Shown: piece after piece, positions 1 through 10,461 of the stretch
How the letters are laid out: every line of letters begins with the position of its first letter
How positions within the stretch are numbered: position 1 is the stretch's first letter
Assembly (NCBI RefSeq): GCF_000284375.1
Contig: NC_017249.1
Coordinates: 2,272,001 to 2,336,000, forward strand
DNA: 64,000 nt
Source: Bradyrhizobium japonicum USDA 6
Lineage (GTDB): Bacteria; Pseudomonadota; Alphaproteobacteria; Rhizobiales; Xanthobacteraceae
Direction of reading: 5' to 3'
The notes under the pieces: model-generated
Databases searched by the model: none
The model's input: only the letters and a program-made list of their open reading frames with translations
Told to the model about the DNA's origin: nothing
Position numbers and translations under genes: made by a program

Positions 1-726
1 GGCAGCCTCAAGGTGGCGCTGGTGCCGAACTATCCGCCGATGGAATTCCGCGATCCCGCCACCAACGCGCTGTCCGGCTTCGACGTCGATCTCGGCGAAG
101 CCATCGGCCGCAAGCTCGGCGTCAAGATCGAATGGCAGGAGACGAGCTTTGCCGAGTTCATGCCGTCGATCTCGACCGGGCGAGTGGACGCCATCCTGTC
201 CGGCTTCACGGACTACGCGAGCCGTCACGACATCGCGTCCTTCGTCGATTATCTCAGGAGCGGCCCGCAGTTCTTCGTGCAGCAGTCGCGCAAGGCCGAG
301 TTCAAGGACGCGGCATCGCTCTGCGGCAAGAAGGTCGGCGCGAGCCGCCGCACCATGTTCCCGGCGCAGATCGCGGCGTGGAGCGAGAAGAATTGCGCCG
401 GCAATCCGATCCAGTTCGTCGGCACCGACGGCTCGGCCGACGCGCGCACCCAGCTCAGGCAGGGCCGCATCGATGCCGCCGCCCAGGGCAACGAGACGCT
501 GCCCTACATCATGGACCTCGAGCCCGGCGCCTATGCGCCTGTCGGCGAGCCCATCGCGCAGCAATTCACCGGCATTGCCCTGCCGGTCAAGGAAAAGGCA
601 TTGCAGCAGGCCATTCTCGAAGCGGTCGATGCACTGATCGCCGACGGCACCTACAAGACCCTGCTTGCCAAGTGGAAACTGAACGACAACGGATTAGAGA
701 AGGCGACCATCAATGCTGGACAGTAA
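1..726 (+). CDS. ABC transporter substrate-binding protein, amino-acid type (SBP family 3), 5' truncated
   Basis: The frame is open from the first base, so the start codon and signal peptide lie upstream of the window; 241 residues are visible. They begin at the first beta strand of the mature protein (VALVPNYPPMEF) and run on through FDVDLGEAIGRKLG and SGFTDYASRHDIASFVDY, a pattern typical of periplasmic family 3 binding proteins for amino acids and related small ligands. The protein should deliver its ligand to an inner-membrane permease; no permease is seen downstream, so it may be upstream. The stop overlaps the next gene by 14 bp, which points to translational coupling and one operon through 5238. 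The ligand cannot be read from sequence. Confidence 0.88.
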   Translation, partial: GSLKVALVPNYPPMEFRDPATNALSGFDVDLGEAIGRKLGVKIEWQETSFAEFMPSISTGRVDAILSGFTDYASRHDIASFVDYLRSGPQFFVQQSRKAEFKDAASLCGKKVGASRRTMFPAQIAAWSEKNCAGNPIQFVGTDGSADARTQLRQGRIDAAAQGNETLPYIMDLEPGAYAPVGEPIAQQFTGIALPVKEKALQQAILEAVDALIADGTYKTLLAKWKLNDNGLEKATINAGQ

Positions 727-1597
727 GGCACTCAAGAGCATCCCGCTCGTTCCGGCCAACACCGCCGATCCCGCGCCGGAATATCCCTGGCCGAAACCCT
801 ACACTTCGGCGATGTTCCTGTCGTTCGACGTGGACGCAGAGAGCGCCTGGACCAGCAAGGACGCGGTGCACGCGCAGCGGCTCATCACCATGAGCTATGG
901 CGGCTATGAGGCGCGCGTCGGCACGCCGAAACTCTTAGAGCTGCTCGACCAGCTCGATCTCAAGGCAACCTTCTTCGTCACGGGATGGTCGGTCGACGCG
1001 CATCCGGCAATGGCGGAATCCATTCTCAAGGCCGGCCACGAGATCGGCCATCACGGTTATCACCATCTGTTGCCAGATCCCGGCGATCCCTGGATCGAGG
1101 AAGAGCTGGAGCGCGGCTTCGAGGCGCTGAAGCGCCGGCTCGGCGTCAGGCCGACCGGCTATCGCGCGCCCTATGGCGAGTTCACCGAGGAGCTGCGCGC
1201 AGCACTCGTACGTCACGGCATCGTCTACACGTCCTCGTTCCGCGACGACGTGCGGCCTTACCGCCATCGTCTCGCCGGCGGCAAGCCCGGCACGATCGAG
1301 CTGCCGGTCACCGCGAGCTATGACGACTGGATGCACGGCCTCTCCGCCCGCTTCAGTCCGCGCTCGATCTTCCCCAAGGAGCATGTGCTCTCGATCTGGA
1401 AGGACGAGCTCGACGAAACCAGGGATTGGGGCGCGATGGTGACGACCGTGCTGCATCCCCAATGCAGCGGCCGTCCGATGCGGCTGCGCCTGCTGCGCGA
1501 GTTCCTAACCTACGCAAAGTCGTGCCCTGACGTCTGGATCACGACCGGCGAGAAGATCGCGGACAACTTCCTGCGCCACGAAGCCGGTAACCGCTGA
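713..1597 (+). CDS. Polysaccharide deacetylase (NodB-homology) family protein, PuuE-like
   Basis: A 294-residue protein with the NodB-homology deacetylase motifs in order: the Asp motif SFDVDAES (residues 37-44), the metal-binding His motif HEIGHHGYHH (109-118, H-x3-H), the RAP motif in GYRAPYGEF (about 164-172), and the LHP motif near residue 247. The family removes acyl groups from sugars or opens cyclic amides; the allantoinase-like PuuE branch acts on purine breakdown products. Setting beside a racemase and an amidohydrolase suggests a small cyclic nitrogen compound rather than a polysaccharide, but that is inference. There is no signal peptide, so it is probably cytoplasmic. The start lies inside the end of the preceding gene. 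Confidence 0.88.
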   Translation: MLDSKALKSIPLVPANTADPAPEYPWPKPYTSAMFLSFDVDAESAWTSKDAVHAQRLITMSYGGYEARVGTPKLLELLDQLDLKATFFVTGWSVDAHPAMAESILKAGHEIGHHGYHHLLPDPGDPWIEEELERGFEALKRRLGVRPTGYRAPYGEFTEELRAALVRHGIVYTSSFRDDVRPYRHRLAGGKPGTIELPVTASYDDWMHGLSARFSPRSIFPKEHVLSIWKDELDETRDWGAMVTTVLHPQCSGRPMRLRLLREFLTYAKSCPDVWITTGEKIADNFLRHEAGNR

Positions 1598-1605
1598 GCA
1601 GTGCC

Positions 1606-2262
1606 ATGACCCGTCGTCGCATCCTCGTCATCAACCCCAACTCCTCGGCGTCGGTGACGGCGGCGATCGACGACGCGGTCGCGCCGCTGCGCATCGCCGG
1701 CGGGCCTGACATCGAGGTGGTCGGCCTCGCCGAGGGACCGCCGGGCATCAGCTCGCAGCGCGATGCCGACAGCGTGGTCATGCCGCTGGTCAATCGCGTC
1801 ACGCGCGATGATGCGGATGCCTTCGTGCTCGCCTGCTTCAGCGATCCCGGCTTGCATGCGGTGCGCGAGGCGGCAGGCCGCCGTCCGGTGCTGGGCATCG
1901 CCGAATGCGGCATCTTTCGCGCGCTGATGCTGGGCGAACGCTTCGGCGTCATCGCGCTGTCGCCATCGAGCATCCGCCGCCAGCAGCGCATGGCACGGGT
2001 GATGGGCGTCGATAGCCGTTACGCCGGAAGCTGGTCGGTCGGCGCGAGTGCCGCGGAAACGGCAGGCGCCGATATCCGCGGCCGATTGATCGATGCCGGC
2101 CGCGCACTGGTCACGCAGTGTCGCGCCGATGTCGTGGTGATGGGCTGCGCCGGCATGGCGTCGCACCGCGCGGCGATCGCGGAAGCGATCGGCGTGCCCG
2201 TGATCGAGCCGGCGCAGCAGGCGGTGGCCGCTGCGATCGGCGCGGTCTTGTTGAATACGTAA
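1606..2262 (+). CDS. Asp/Glu/hydantoin racemase family protein
   Basis: A 218-residue protein opening with RRILVINPNSS, the usual N-terminus of the Asp/Glu/hydantoin racemase superfamily. The two catalytic cysteines are present: C77 in VLACFSDPG and C181 in VVMGCAGMA. The family uses two thiols to racemise or isomerise amino acids, hydantoins or maleate. It sits 8 bp after the deacetylase gene and 22 bp before a binding-protein gene in the same operon. Together with an amidohydrolase this is the usual make-up of a hydantoin- or ureide-type catabolic cluster. The exact substrate is not known. Confidence 0.88.
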   Translation: MTRRRILVINPNSSASVTAAIDDAVAPLRIAGGPDIEVVGLAEGPPGISSQRDADSVVMPLVNRVTRDDADAFVLACFSDPGLHAVREAAGRRPVLGIAECGIFRALMLGERFGVIALSPSSIRRQQRMARVMGVDSRYAGSWSVGASAAETAGADIRGRLIDAGRALVTQCRADVVVMGCAGMASHRAAIAEAIGVPVIEPAQQAVAAAIGAVLLNT

Positions 2263-2284
2263 GATCCGTCAGGAGCCTTTTGTC

Positions 2285-3868
2285 ATGCCGATCTCCCGCC
2301 GCTCGCTCCTCAAGGTTGCCGCAACAGTGCCGGCGTTGTCGCTGCCGGGCATCGTCCGTGCCGAAGCGCAGAGCACCTTGCGCTTCATTCCCGTCATCGA
2401 TCTCGCCTTCGTCGATCCCATCTATTCGACGGCGCAGGTGTCGCGAAATCATGGCTTCATGGTCTACGACACGCTCTACGGCATGAGCTCCTCGCTGCAG
2501 GTCTCGCCGCAGATGCTGTCGGGCCACGCCATTACCGGCGACCTGCTGCAATGGGATCTCAGCTTGCGCGATGGGCTGTTCTGGCACGATGGCGAACGCG
2601 TGCTCGCGCGCGACTGCGTTGCCAGCATCCGCCGCTGGGCCGCGCGCGACGGTTTTGGCGGCGAGCTGATGGACGCGACCGCGGAACTGTCGGCGGCGGA
2701 CGACCGCACCATCCGCTTCCGTCTCAAGCGTCCGTTCCCGCTGCTGCCGCAGGCGCTCGGCAAGGCCGCGATCAATCCCTGCTTCATGATGCCGGAGCGG
2801 CTGGCGAGCCAGGATCCGTTCAAGCCGCTGACCGAAGTGATCGGCAGCGGTCCGTTCCGCTATCTCGCCGATGAGCGCGTGCAGGGCGCCCGCAACGCCT
2901 ATGCCAGGTTCGATCGCTATCAGCCGCGTACCGACGGCAAGCCGGACTGGACCGCGGGTCCGAAGATCGTGCACTATGATCGCGTGGTCTGGACCACCAC
3001 GCCCGACGCCGGCACCGGCGTCGCCGCGCTCCAGACCGGCGAGCAGGACTGGCAGGAGACCACGCCGCACGACCTGTTGCCGATCATCAAGGCGGCCGGC
3101 GACATCGAGACGCGGGTTCTCGATCCCCGCGGCTATGCCTGCATGCTGCGCCTCAATCATCTGCAGCCGCCGTTCGACAATCCCGCCGTCCGCCGTGCGC
3201 TGCTGGGCGCGATCGACCAGGCTGCATTCATGACGGCCGTGGCCGGCACCGACCCGGCCTTCCAGGTTTCACCGATCGGCTATTTCGCACCGGGTACGCC
3301 GATGGCAAGCGAGGTGGGTCTCGACGTGTTCCGCGGCCCGCGCAACTACGACAAGGTCAAGGCGGATCTGAAGGCCGCCGGCTACAATGGCGAGAAGATC
3401 GTGGTGCTCGTCCCCACCAACTCGCTGGCGCAGAAGCCGCTCGGCGAGATCGCCGTCGATTCACTGCGCAAGGCTGGCATGAACGTCGAATATGCCGGGC
3501 TCGATTTCGCAGTCGTGTTGCAGCGCCAGCTCAAGAAGGATCCGATCGGGCAGGGCGGCTGGAGCGCGGCGGTCGGTAACTGGCAGGGCATCGACTGGCT
3601 CAACCCCGCCGGCAACACCAACATCCGCGGCGAAGGCAAGGTCGCCGGCTGGTACTCCAGCGAGAAGATGGGGCCCTTGCGCAGCCAGTGGCTGGCGGCG
3701 TCCGAGCTCGCGGAGCAGCAGCGCATCTGCCGCGAGATCCAGGCGGTCGCGTTCGAGGAAATCCCCTATATTCCGATCGGCCTGTACAAGCAGCCGACCG
3801 CCTATCGCAAGGCCATCACCGGCATTCTCGACGGCACCGCCGTCTTCTGGAACGTACGCCCCGCATGA
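2285..3868 (+). CDS. ABC transporter substrate-binding protein (SBP family 5, peptide type), Tat signal
   Basis: A 527-residue protein of the oligopeptide/dipeptide binding family (SBP_bac_5). The N-terminus has a twin-arginine motif, SRRSLLK (about residues 4-10), a hydrophobic stretch and a cleavage-like VRAEA site near 30, so a folded, Tat-exported periplasmic protein is likely. The core shows DGLFWHDGERVLARDCVASI and GSGPFRY, typical of the family. A good ribosome site, AGGAG, lies 9 bp before the ATG. The stop overlaps the next start by 4 bp (ATGA). This is the second binding protein in the operon with no permease visible. The ligand is unknown. Confidence 0.9.
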   Translation: MPISRRSLLKVAATVPALSLPGIVRAEAQSTLRFIPVIDLAFVDPIYSTAQVSRNHGFMVYDTLYGMSSSLQVSPQMLSGHAITGDLLQWDLSLRDGLFWHDGERVLARDCVASIRRWAARDGFGGELMDATAELSAADDRTIRFRLKRPFPLLPQALGKAAINPCFMMPERLASQDPFKPLTEVIGSGPFRYLADERVQGARNAYARFDRYQPRTDGKPDWTAGPKIVHYDRVVWTTTPDAGTGVAALQTGEQDWQETTPHDLLPIIKAAGDIETRVLDPRGYACMLRLNHLQPPFDNPAVRRALLGAIDQAAFMTAVAGTDPAFQVSPIGYFAPGTPMASEVGLDVFRGPRNYDKVKADLKAAGYNGEKIVVLVPTNSLAQKPLGEIAVDSLRKAGMNVEYAGLDFAVVLQRQLKKDPIGQGGWSAAVGNWQGIDWLNPAGNTNIRGEGKVAGWYSSEKMGPLRSQWLAASELAEQQRICREIQAVAFEEIPYIPIGLYKQPTAYRKAITGILDGTAVFWNVRPA

Positions 3869-5238
3869 GCACCACAGCAATCTTCGGCAGCTATGTGCTG
3901 TCACGCAAGGACGGCGCGCAGGACGTGCTGCGCGACCACTGGGTTCTGGTCGAAGGCAAGAAGATCGCCGCGATCACACGCGACAAGCCCAGCGCGGATC
4001 AGGTCTACGACCGCCCCGGCCGTTTCGTGCTGCCGGGCCTGCTCAATCTGCACAATCACTGCTTCTCTGAAGCCGTGGCACGCAGCCACAGCGAAGACGG
4101 CAACGGCCGCAAGAACAACCAGAGCATCGTCTATACGGTGCTGCTCCCGCTCACCAAGCGCGGCGCCGAGATATTGTCGGCGGAGGAGCGCCTCGCGGTC
4201 GCGCGGCTCGGCATCCTCCAACTGCTCAAGGGCGGCGCCACCACGGTGATGGAGCCGTTCCGCAATTCGATTCCGGAGATGTTCGACGCCGCGGAGGAAA
4301 TGGGCATCCGCTTCTACGGTGCGCCCTATCTGTTCTCGACCTCGGATGCCAAGGCCGGCGCCGACGGCGTGGTCCGCTATTCCGGTGACGACGGCACCGC
4401 CGACATGGCGACATGGGATGCGCTCTACCAACGCTGGAACAATCGCGGCGAGGGCCGCATCAGCCTCGCGATGAGTCCGCATGCCACCGACACCTGCGGT
4501 CCGGATCTGCTGAAAGCCTGCGCCACGCGGGCGCGCGAGCTCGGCGTTCCCATCACGACGCACATGGCGCAGAGTCGCGGCGAGGTCGAGACCATCGGCA
4601 AGCGCTACGGCGGACGCACGCCGGCAGAATATCTGGACTGGCTCGGCCTGCTCGCGCCGGATCTGATGGCGGCGCACTGCATGTTCAGCAGCGACGACGA
4701 CCTCAAGCTGATGGCCGCGCGCGGTATGACCGTGCTGAACTGCCCGCGCGTGTTCGCGCGCGCCGGCGTCACCGCCGCGTTCAGCCGGTTCGCCGAGCAT
4801 GGTGTCCGCACCGTGGTCGGCACTGACGGTTACAACATGGACCTGCTTGGCGAACTCAACGCGGCCTCGCTGATCTCCAAGGTCACGTCGCAGCGCGCCG
4901 ATGTCGCCAACTCGCCCGAACTGATCGAGGCGAATACGGCCATTGCCGCCGACGTCATCAAACGGCCCGATCTTGGCCGGATCGAGCCGGGTGCGACCGC
5001 CGATCTCACCGTCGTCGATCTCACCCATCCGCATCTCCAGCCGCTGTTCGATCCGCGCCGCGCGCTGATCGCGCTCGCCAACCGCGCCAATATCGACCAG
5101 GTCATGGTCGATGGCCGCGTGCTGGTGGACGATGGGCGCTATCTCGGTGCGGACGAAGCTGCGATCACGGCGGCGGGCACAGCTGCCATCGGCAAGATCT
5201 GGGACCTGCCGGAAGCCCAGGCCGCGTTCAACGGCTGA
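3865..5238 (+). CDS. Amidohydrolase family protein (ATZ/TRZ, guanine-type deaminase-like)
   Basis: A 457-residue metal-dependent hydrolase. The first metal motif is HNH (H63, H65) in GLLNLHNHCF; further ligands are in ITTHMAQSRGE, AAHCMFSSDD and the GTDGYNMD motif. This arrangement belongs to the ATZ/TRZ and cytosine/8-oxoguanine deaminase branch of the amidohydrolases, which deaminate or dechlorinate heterocycles. I chose the ATG at 3865, which overlaps the preceding stop, because the frame upstream of it is a shadow of the binding-protein gene. It is the last gene of the operon; a palindromic repeat follows 24 bp after the stop. The substrate cannot be set from sequence. Confidence 0.9.
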   Translation: MSTTAIFGSYVLSRKDGAQDVLRDHWVLVEGKKIAAITRDKPSADQVYDRPGRFVLPGLLNLHNHCFSEAVARSHSEDGNGRKNNQSIVYTVLLPLTKRGAEILSAEERLAVARLGILQLLKGGATTVMEPFRNSIPEMFDAAEEMGIRFYGAPYLFSTSDAKAGADGVVRYSGDDGTADMATWDALYQRWNNRGEGRISLAMSPHATDTCGPDLLKACATRARELGVPITTHMAQSRGEVETIGKRYGGRTPAEYLDWLGLLAPDLMAAHCMFSSDDDLKLMAARGMTVLNCPRVFARAGVTAAFSRFAEHGVRTVVGTDGYNMDLLGELNAASLISKVTSQRADVANSPELIEANTAIAADVIKRPDLGRIEPGATADLTVVDLTHPHLQPLFDPRRALIALANRANIDQVMVDGRVLVDDGRYLGADEAAITAAGTAAIGKIWDLPEAQAAFNG

Positions 5239-5261
5239 CGGTCATCCTGTAGAGAAGGTGC

Positions 5262-5394
5262 GCTCCCTCTCCCGCTTGCGGGAGAGGGCAGGGGAGAGGG
5301 CTCTTTCCACAGAGGGACGTCCTCTACAATCCTCAACAATCCCGATGCGGAGATACCCCCACCCCAACCCTCCCCCGCAAGCGGGAGAGGGAGC
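5262..5394. repeat. Composite palindromic intergenic repeat (REP/BIME-like), family B
   Basis: Two copies of one 21-bp unit in opposite orientation, 5262-5282 and 5374-5394, are exact reverse complements. Each unit contains its own CCCGC..GCGGG hairpin. The element lies between converging genes (amidohydrolase and LysR) and may also end transcription. Related hairpins occur at 44616-44641 and 55509-55650. Confidence 0.85.
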
Positions 5395-5484
5395 CTGCTG
5401 CCGATGCCGCCGCATCGTCTGCACCAAGTGCGATGGCCCTGCCCGCGCGCGGAGAGGTTGCAGCGGGCCCGTGGCCGGATTGTC

Positions 5485-6417
5485 CTAACTTGCGGCCTCG
5501 GGCAGGTCGTCGAATTCGGCGAGCGCCTTGCGCACGGTCTCGACGAAATCCAGCGCCATCGGCGAGGCGCTGCGCTGCGCCGGAAAGACCGCGGAGAATT
5601 CGAAGTCGATGCGCGGCAGGAAGCGGCGCACGACAACACCGCGAGTGGAAAATTCCTGTGCGGTGAAGGGATCGCAGATCGCGACACCAAGCCCTGACGA
5701 CACCATGCCGCACATGATCTCCGACAGCGTGGTTTCGACCCTGAGCACGCGGCGGACATCGTGGCGGTGGAAGACCTGGTCGACGAGATGCCGGCTCGAA
5801 GAGCCCGCCGACAGCGAGATGAAGGTCTCGCCTTCGAAATCGCGCGGCTCCAGCACGGCCTTGTCCGCGAGGCGATGCCCGGTCGGCAGCACCGCGACGC
5901 GCGCCGGCGCGGGCAGCCTCTGGCTCGGCAGGCCGGAATGCGCGATCGGCACCTCGGCAAAGCCGACGTCGCATTGATTGTTCAGCACCCAATCGACCAC
6001 GATCGGCGAGATCACACCGAAGAAGGCGAGGTTGAGGTTCGGCCGCTCCTTCAGGAAGTGACCGGTGAGCCGCGGCAGGTAGCCGTTCGACAGCGCCGGC
6101 AGCGCCGCGATCCGGAGCGAGCCGGTGCGGCGGCCGCGGATTTCTTCCGCCGCCGCGGTGATGCGTTCGAGGCCGACGAAGGAGCGCTCCACTTCCGTAT
6201 AGAGCGCCATCGCCGCCGCGGTCGGCACGAGGCCGGTGCCGCGCCGTTCGAACAGCTCCATCTTGAGCAGCGCCTGGAGGTCGCGCAGCAACCGGCTCAC
6301 CGCCGGTTGCGTCACCTTCATCAGCGCCGCCGCCTCGGTCACGCTGCCCGTCAGCATCGTCGCGCGGAAGGCCTCGACCTGCCGCGAATTGATCCGGACC
6401 ATGCCGTGTCCATTCAT
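5485..6417 (-). CDS. LysR family transcriptional regulator
   Basis: A LysR-type activator of about 310 residues. The N-terminal winged helix-turn-helix starts in INSRQVEAFRATMLTG and includes VTQPAVSRLLRDLQ; the rest matches the inducer-binding domain (RRTGSLRIAALPALSNGYLP and DVGFAEVPI). It is transcribed away from the ABC importer and amine-oxidase operon, with about 260 bp between the two starts, the classic layout for a LysR protein controlling its divergent neighbours. I use the ATG at 6417; 6402 is nearly as good and a longer form from 6444 is less likely. The inducer is probably the imported amine or opine (inference). Confidence 0.9.
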   Translation of the reverse strand: MNGHGMVRINSRQVEAFRATMLTGSVTEAAALMKVTQPAVSRLLRDLQALLKMELFERRGTGLVPTAAAMALYTEVERSFVGLERITAAAEEIRGRRTGSLRIAALPALSNGYLPRLTGHFLKERPNLNLAFFGVISPIVVDWVLNNQCDVGFAEVPIAHSGLPSQRLPAPARVAVLPTGHRLADKAVLEPRDFEGETFISLSAGSSSRHLVDQVFHRHDVRRVLRVETTLSEIMCGMVSSGLGVAICDPFTAQEFSTRGVVVRRFLPRIDFEFSAVFPAQRSASPMALDFVETVRKALAEFDDLPEAAS

Positions 6418-6677
6418 AACATTTAGGCATGCAAAGCTTGCCATTATTCATTGGACGATGGAAGCTCCGGTTTGCGATCTTTTTCATCAGGACTGGAGAC
6501 AGCCCGCTTTTTCGGCAGATTGGAGGGGGTGGAACCTCCAGATCGCGCCAAAACCCGCCGAACGGGGGCCGGAGCCCTGATCGGAGAGGGATTTGCGCGG
6601 AAGGAGATGCGGAAGGCGCTTCAGCCAGCGAGACTCGTCGGCACGTCACCTCATTCCGGTATTGGAGATCGGTCCAA

Positions 6678-7712
6678 ATGAAGACACTTCGCCTTCTCAC
6701 AGCGGTCAGCATCGCGGCGCTCATGGCCGTCCCCTCGGTCGCCTCGGCCCAGCAGAAAACGCTCTACGTCGCCGGCTACGGCGCCTCGTTCGAGAAGACG
6801 ATCCGCGACGAGGTGATCCCGACCTTCGAGAAGGAGAACGGTGTCAAGGTCGAGTACGTCGCTGGCAACTCAACCGACACGCTCGCCAAGCTTCAAGCGC
6901 AGAAGGGCAACCAGCAGATCGACGTCGCCATCGTCGATGACGGCCCGATGTACCAGGCGATCCAGCTCGGCTTCTGCGGCAAGCTCGACGGACTGCCGGC
7001 CGATCTCTACGACACCGCACGCTTCAAGGACGATCGCGCCGTGGCGATCGGCATCGTCGCGACAGGGTTGATGTACAACACCAAGGCGTTTGCCGAGAAG
7101 GGCTGGGCGCCGCCGACCTCGTGGAACGATCTGAAGGACACCAAATACGCCAAGCAGCTCGTGATCCCGCCGATCAACAACACCTATGGCCTCGAAGCGC
7201 TGGTGATGCTGTCGAAGACGAACGGAGGTGGCGAGACCAACGTCGATTCCGGCTTCAAGATATTCAAGGAGCAGATCAATCCGAACGTGCTCGCCTATGA
7301 GCCGTCGCCCGGCAAGATGACCGAGCTGTTCCAGTCCGGCCAGGCCGTCATCGCGGTCTGGGGCACCGGCCGCGTGCAGAGCTTCGCCAATACCGGCTTC
7401 CCCGTGGATTTCGTCTATCCGAAGGAAGGTGCGGCGACGCTGTTGACCACGGCATGCCCGATCGCAAAGCCGAGCGCCTCGCCGCTGGCCGCGAGCTTCA
7501 TCAAGAAGCTGCTCGAGCCCAAGATCCAGCTCGTGATGCTGAAGGAATATGGCTATGGCCCGGTGCTGAAATCGCTGGTGATCCCGCCGGAGTTCGGCAA
7601 GATGGCGCCGATCGGCGAGCGCGCCGCGAAGCTCTACAATCCGGACTGGACCGTCATCAACGAGAAGCGCGAGGAGTGGACCAAGCGCTGGAACCGCGAG
7701 GTCGAGCGCTGA
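6678..7712 (+). CDS. Extracellular solute-binding protein (PotD/PotF-like, polyamine/opine type)
   Basis: A 344-residue periplasmic binding protein. Residues 1-25 form a Sec signal peptide ending ASA-QQ. The mature part starts KTLYVAGYGASFEK and includes DVAIVDDGPMYQA and GVKVEYVAGNSTDTLAKL, as in the spermidine/putrescine and iron(III) binding families (SBP_bac_1/8). Longer reading frames to 6429 are not needed: the signal peptide fixes the start at 6678. It heads a tightly packed operon of importer and flavin oxidases, so its ligand is probably the substrate of those oxidases. Confidence 0.92.
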   Translation: MKTLRLLTAVSIAALMAVPSVASAQQKTLYVAGYGASFEKTIRDEVIPTFEKENGVKVEYVAGNSTDTLAKLQAQKGNQQIDVAIVDDGPMYQAIQLGFCGKLDGLPADLYDTARFKDDRAVAIGIVATGLMYNTKAFAEKGWAPPTSWNDLKDTKYAKQLVIPPINNTYGLEALVMLSKTNGGGETNVDSGFKIFKEQINPNVLAYEPSPGKMTELFQSGQAVIAVWGTGRVQSFANTGFPVDFVYPKEGAATLLTTACPIAKPSASPLAASFIKKLLEPKIQLVMLKEYGYGPVLKSLVIPPEFGKMAPIGERAAKLYNPDWTVINEKREEWTKRWNREVER

Positions 7713-7737
7713 TCGGATCGTTCGCGGAGACAACGTG

Positions 7738-8774
<1,037 letters not shown>

Positions 8775-8778
<4 letters not shown>

Positions 8779-9650
8779 GCGCGGTCGCGGAAGAACGGAG
8801 CTCGCGCACGCCCTGGGCGCTGACGGCGCCCGCCCTGATGCTGTTCGTCGGCGTGCTGCTGATTCCGCTGGCGATGACCGTGATGCTGTCGTTCCACGAT
8901 TGGGGTCAGTACAAGGGCATCGATCCGGTCTTCATCCTGAAGAACTGGCATGAGATCGCGACCGATCCTTATTACGCCGAGATGTTCTGGCGGACGTTTC
9001 GCATCGCGATCCTGACGACGCTGCTCACCGCTCTGCTCGGCGCACCCGAGGCCTACATCCTCAACCGCATGGACGGCCGCTGGAAGAGCTTTTTCCTGCT
9101 GGTCATTCTCGGGCCGCTGCTGATCTCCGTGGTGGCGCGCACGCTTGGCTGGGCGCTGCTGTTCGGCGGCAATAACGGCCTCGTCAACAAGCTGCTGATG
9201 TCGCTCGGCGTGATGCGTTCCCCCATCCCCTTCATGTTCACCGAGACCGGCATGGTCGTTGCGCTCGCGCATGTGATGATGCCGTTCATGGTGCTGTCGG
9301 TGTGGGCGGCGCTGCAGCGGCTCGATCCGCAGATCGAGAACGCCGCGATGTCGCTCGGCGCAGGCCCCATGACCATCATCCGCCGCATCATCATGCCGCA
9401 GATCATGCCGGGCGTGCTGTCGGGGGCAATCATCGTGTTCTCGCTCTCGGCCAGTGCCTTTGCGACACCCGCGATCATCGGCGGCCGCCGGCTCAAGGTC
9501 GCAGCAACCCTCGCCTATGACGAATTCCTGAATACGCTGAACTGGCCACTCGGCGCGGCTGTCGCGACGCTGCTGCTGGTCGCGCTGGTGCTGATCGTCG
9601 TCGGCAGCAACGCGCTGATCGAACGCCGCTATGCCGAGGTGTTCCGATGA
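8775..9650 (+). CDS. ABC transporter permease (PotB-like)
   Basis: A 291-residue inner-membrane protein with about six predicted hydrophobic segments. The coupling motif typical of binding-protein-dependent permeases is seen as ENAAMSLGAGPMTIIRRIIM. By family it forms a heterodimer with the next permease and is driven by the ATPase encoded before it. It overlaps both neighbours by 4 bp, so the operon is translationally coupled. Confidence 0.93.
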
Positions 9651-10453
9651 GGCAGAACGGCCCGCTCGCGCTGATCTTTCACACCATATTCGTCATCGTC
9701 ATGGTGGCGCCGATCCTGGTGGTCTGCCTCGTCGCCTTCACGCCCGAGGGTTTTCTGTCGCTGCCGACCAACGGCTTTTCGCTGCGCTGGTTCAGGGCGA
9801 TCGGCAATTATCCCGAATTCATCCACGCCTTCTGGGTCAGCCTCGGGTTGGGCGCGCTGTCGTCCTTCGTCGCGCTGCTGTTCGCGGTGCCGGCGGCGCT
9901 GGCGATCGCGCGCTATCGCTTCCGCGGGCGTGATGCGCTGGCGGCGCTGTTCCTGTCGCCGCTGATGATCCCGCATGTCGTGCTCGGCATCGCCTTCCTG
10001 CGCTTCTTCACGTCGGCCGGGCTCGGTGGCAGCTTCGCCGCGCTGATCATCGCGCATGTCATCATCGTGTTTCCGTTCGCGCTGCGGCTGACGCTGGCGG
10101 CCGCGACCGGCATGGACCGCACGGTCGAGATGGCGGCGGTCTCGCTCGGCGCCGGCGGCTGGACGCTGTTTCGCCGCGTCACCCTGCCGCTGATCCTTCC
10201 CGGTGTCATCAGCGGCTGGGCGCTCGCCTTCATCCAGTCGTTCGACGATCTCACCATGACCGTCTTTCTCGCGGCACCCGGCACCGAGACGTTGCCGGTG
10301 CGCATGTTCCTCTACATCCAGGACAACATCGATCCGCTGGTGACGTCGGTCTCGGCCTGCGTGATCGCCATCACCATGACTGCCCTCATTGTGCTCGACC
10401 GCTTCTACGGGCTCGACCGCGTGCTCGCCGGCAAGGGCGATACGGGACGATAG
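9647..10453 (+). CDS. ABC transporter permease (PotC-like)
   Basis: A 268-residue permease with about six hydrophobic segments and the coupling loop EMAAVSLGAGGWTLFRRVTL. It pairs with the PotB-like protein to form the channel. The family moves polyamines, opines or related amines into the cytoplasm. A short 8-bp gap leads to the first oxidoreductase gene, which supports uptake and oxidation as one pathway. Confidence 0.93.
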   Translation: MRQNGPLALIFHTIFVIVMVAPILVVCLVAFTPEGFLSLPTNGFSLRWFRAIGNYPEFIHAFWVSLGLGALSSFVALLFAVPAALAIARYRFRGRDALAALFLSPLMIPHVVLGIAFLRFFTSAGLGGSFAALIIAHVIIVFPFALRLTLAAATGMDRTVEMAAVSLGAGGWTLFRRVTLPLILPGVISGWALAFIQSFDDLTMTVFLAAPGTETLPVRMFLYIQDNIDPLVTSVSACVIAITMTALIVLDRFYGLDRVLAGKGDTGR

Positions 10454-10461
10454 GAGAACTC

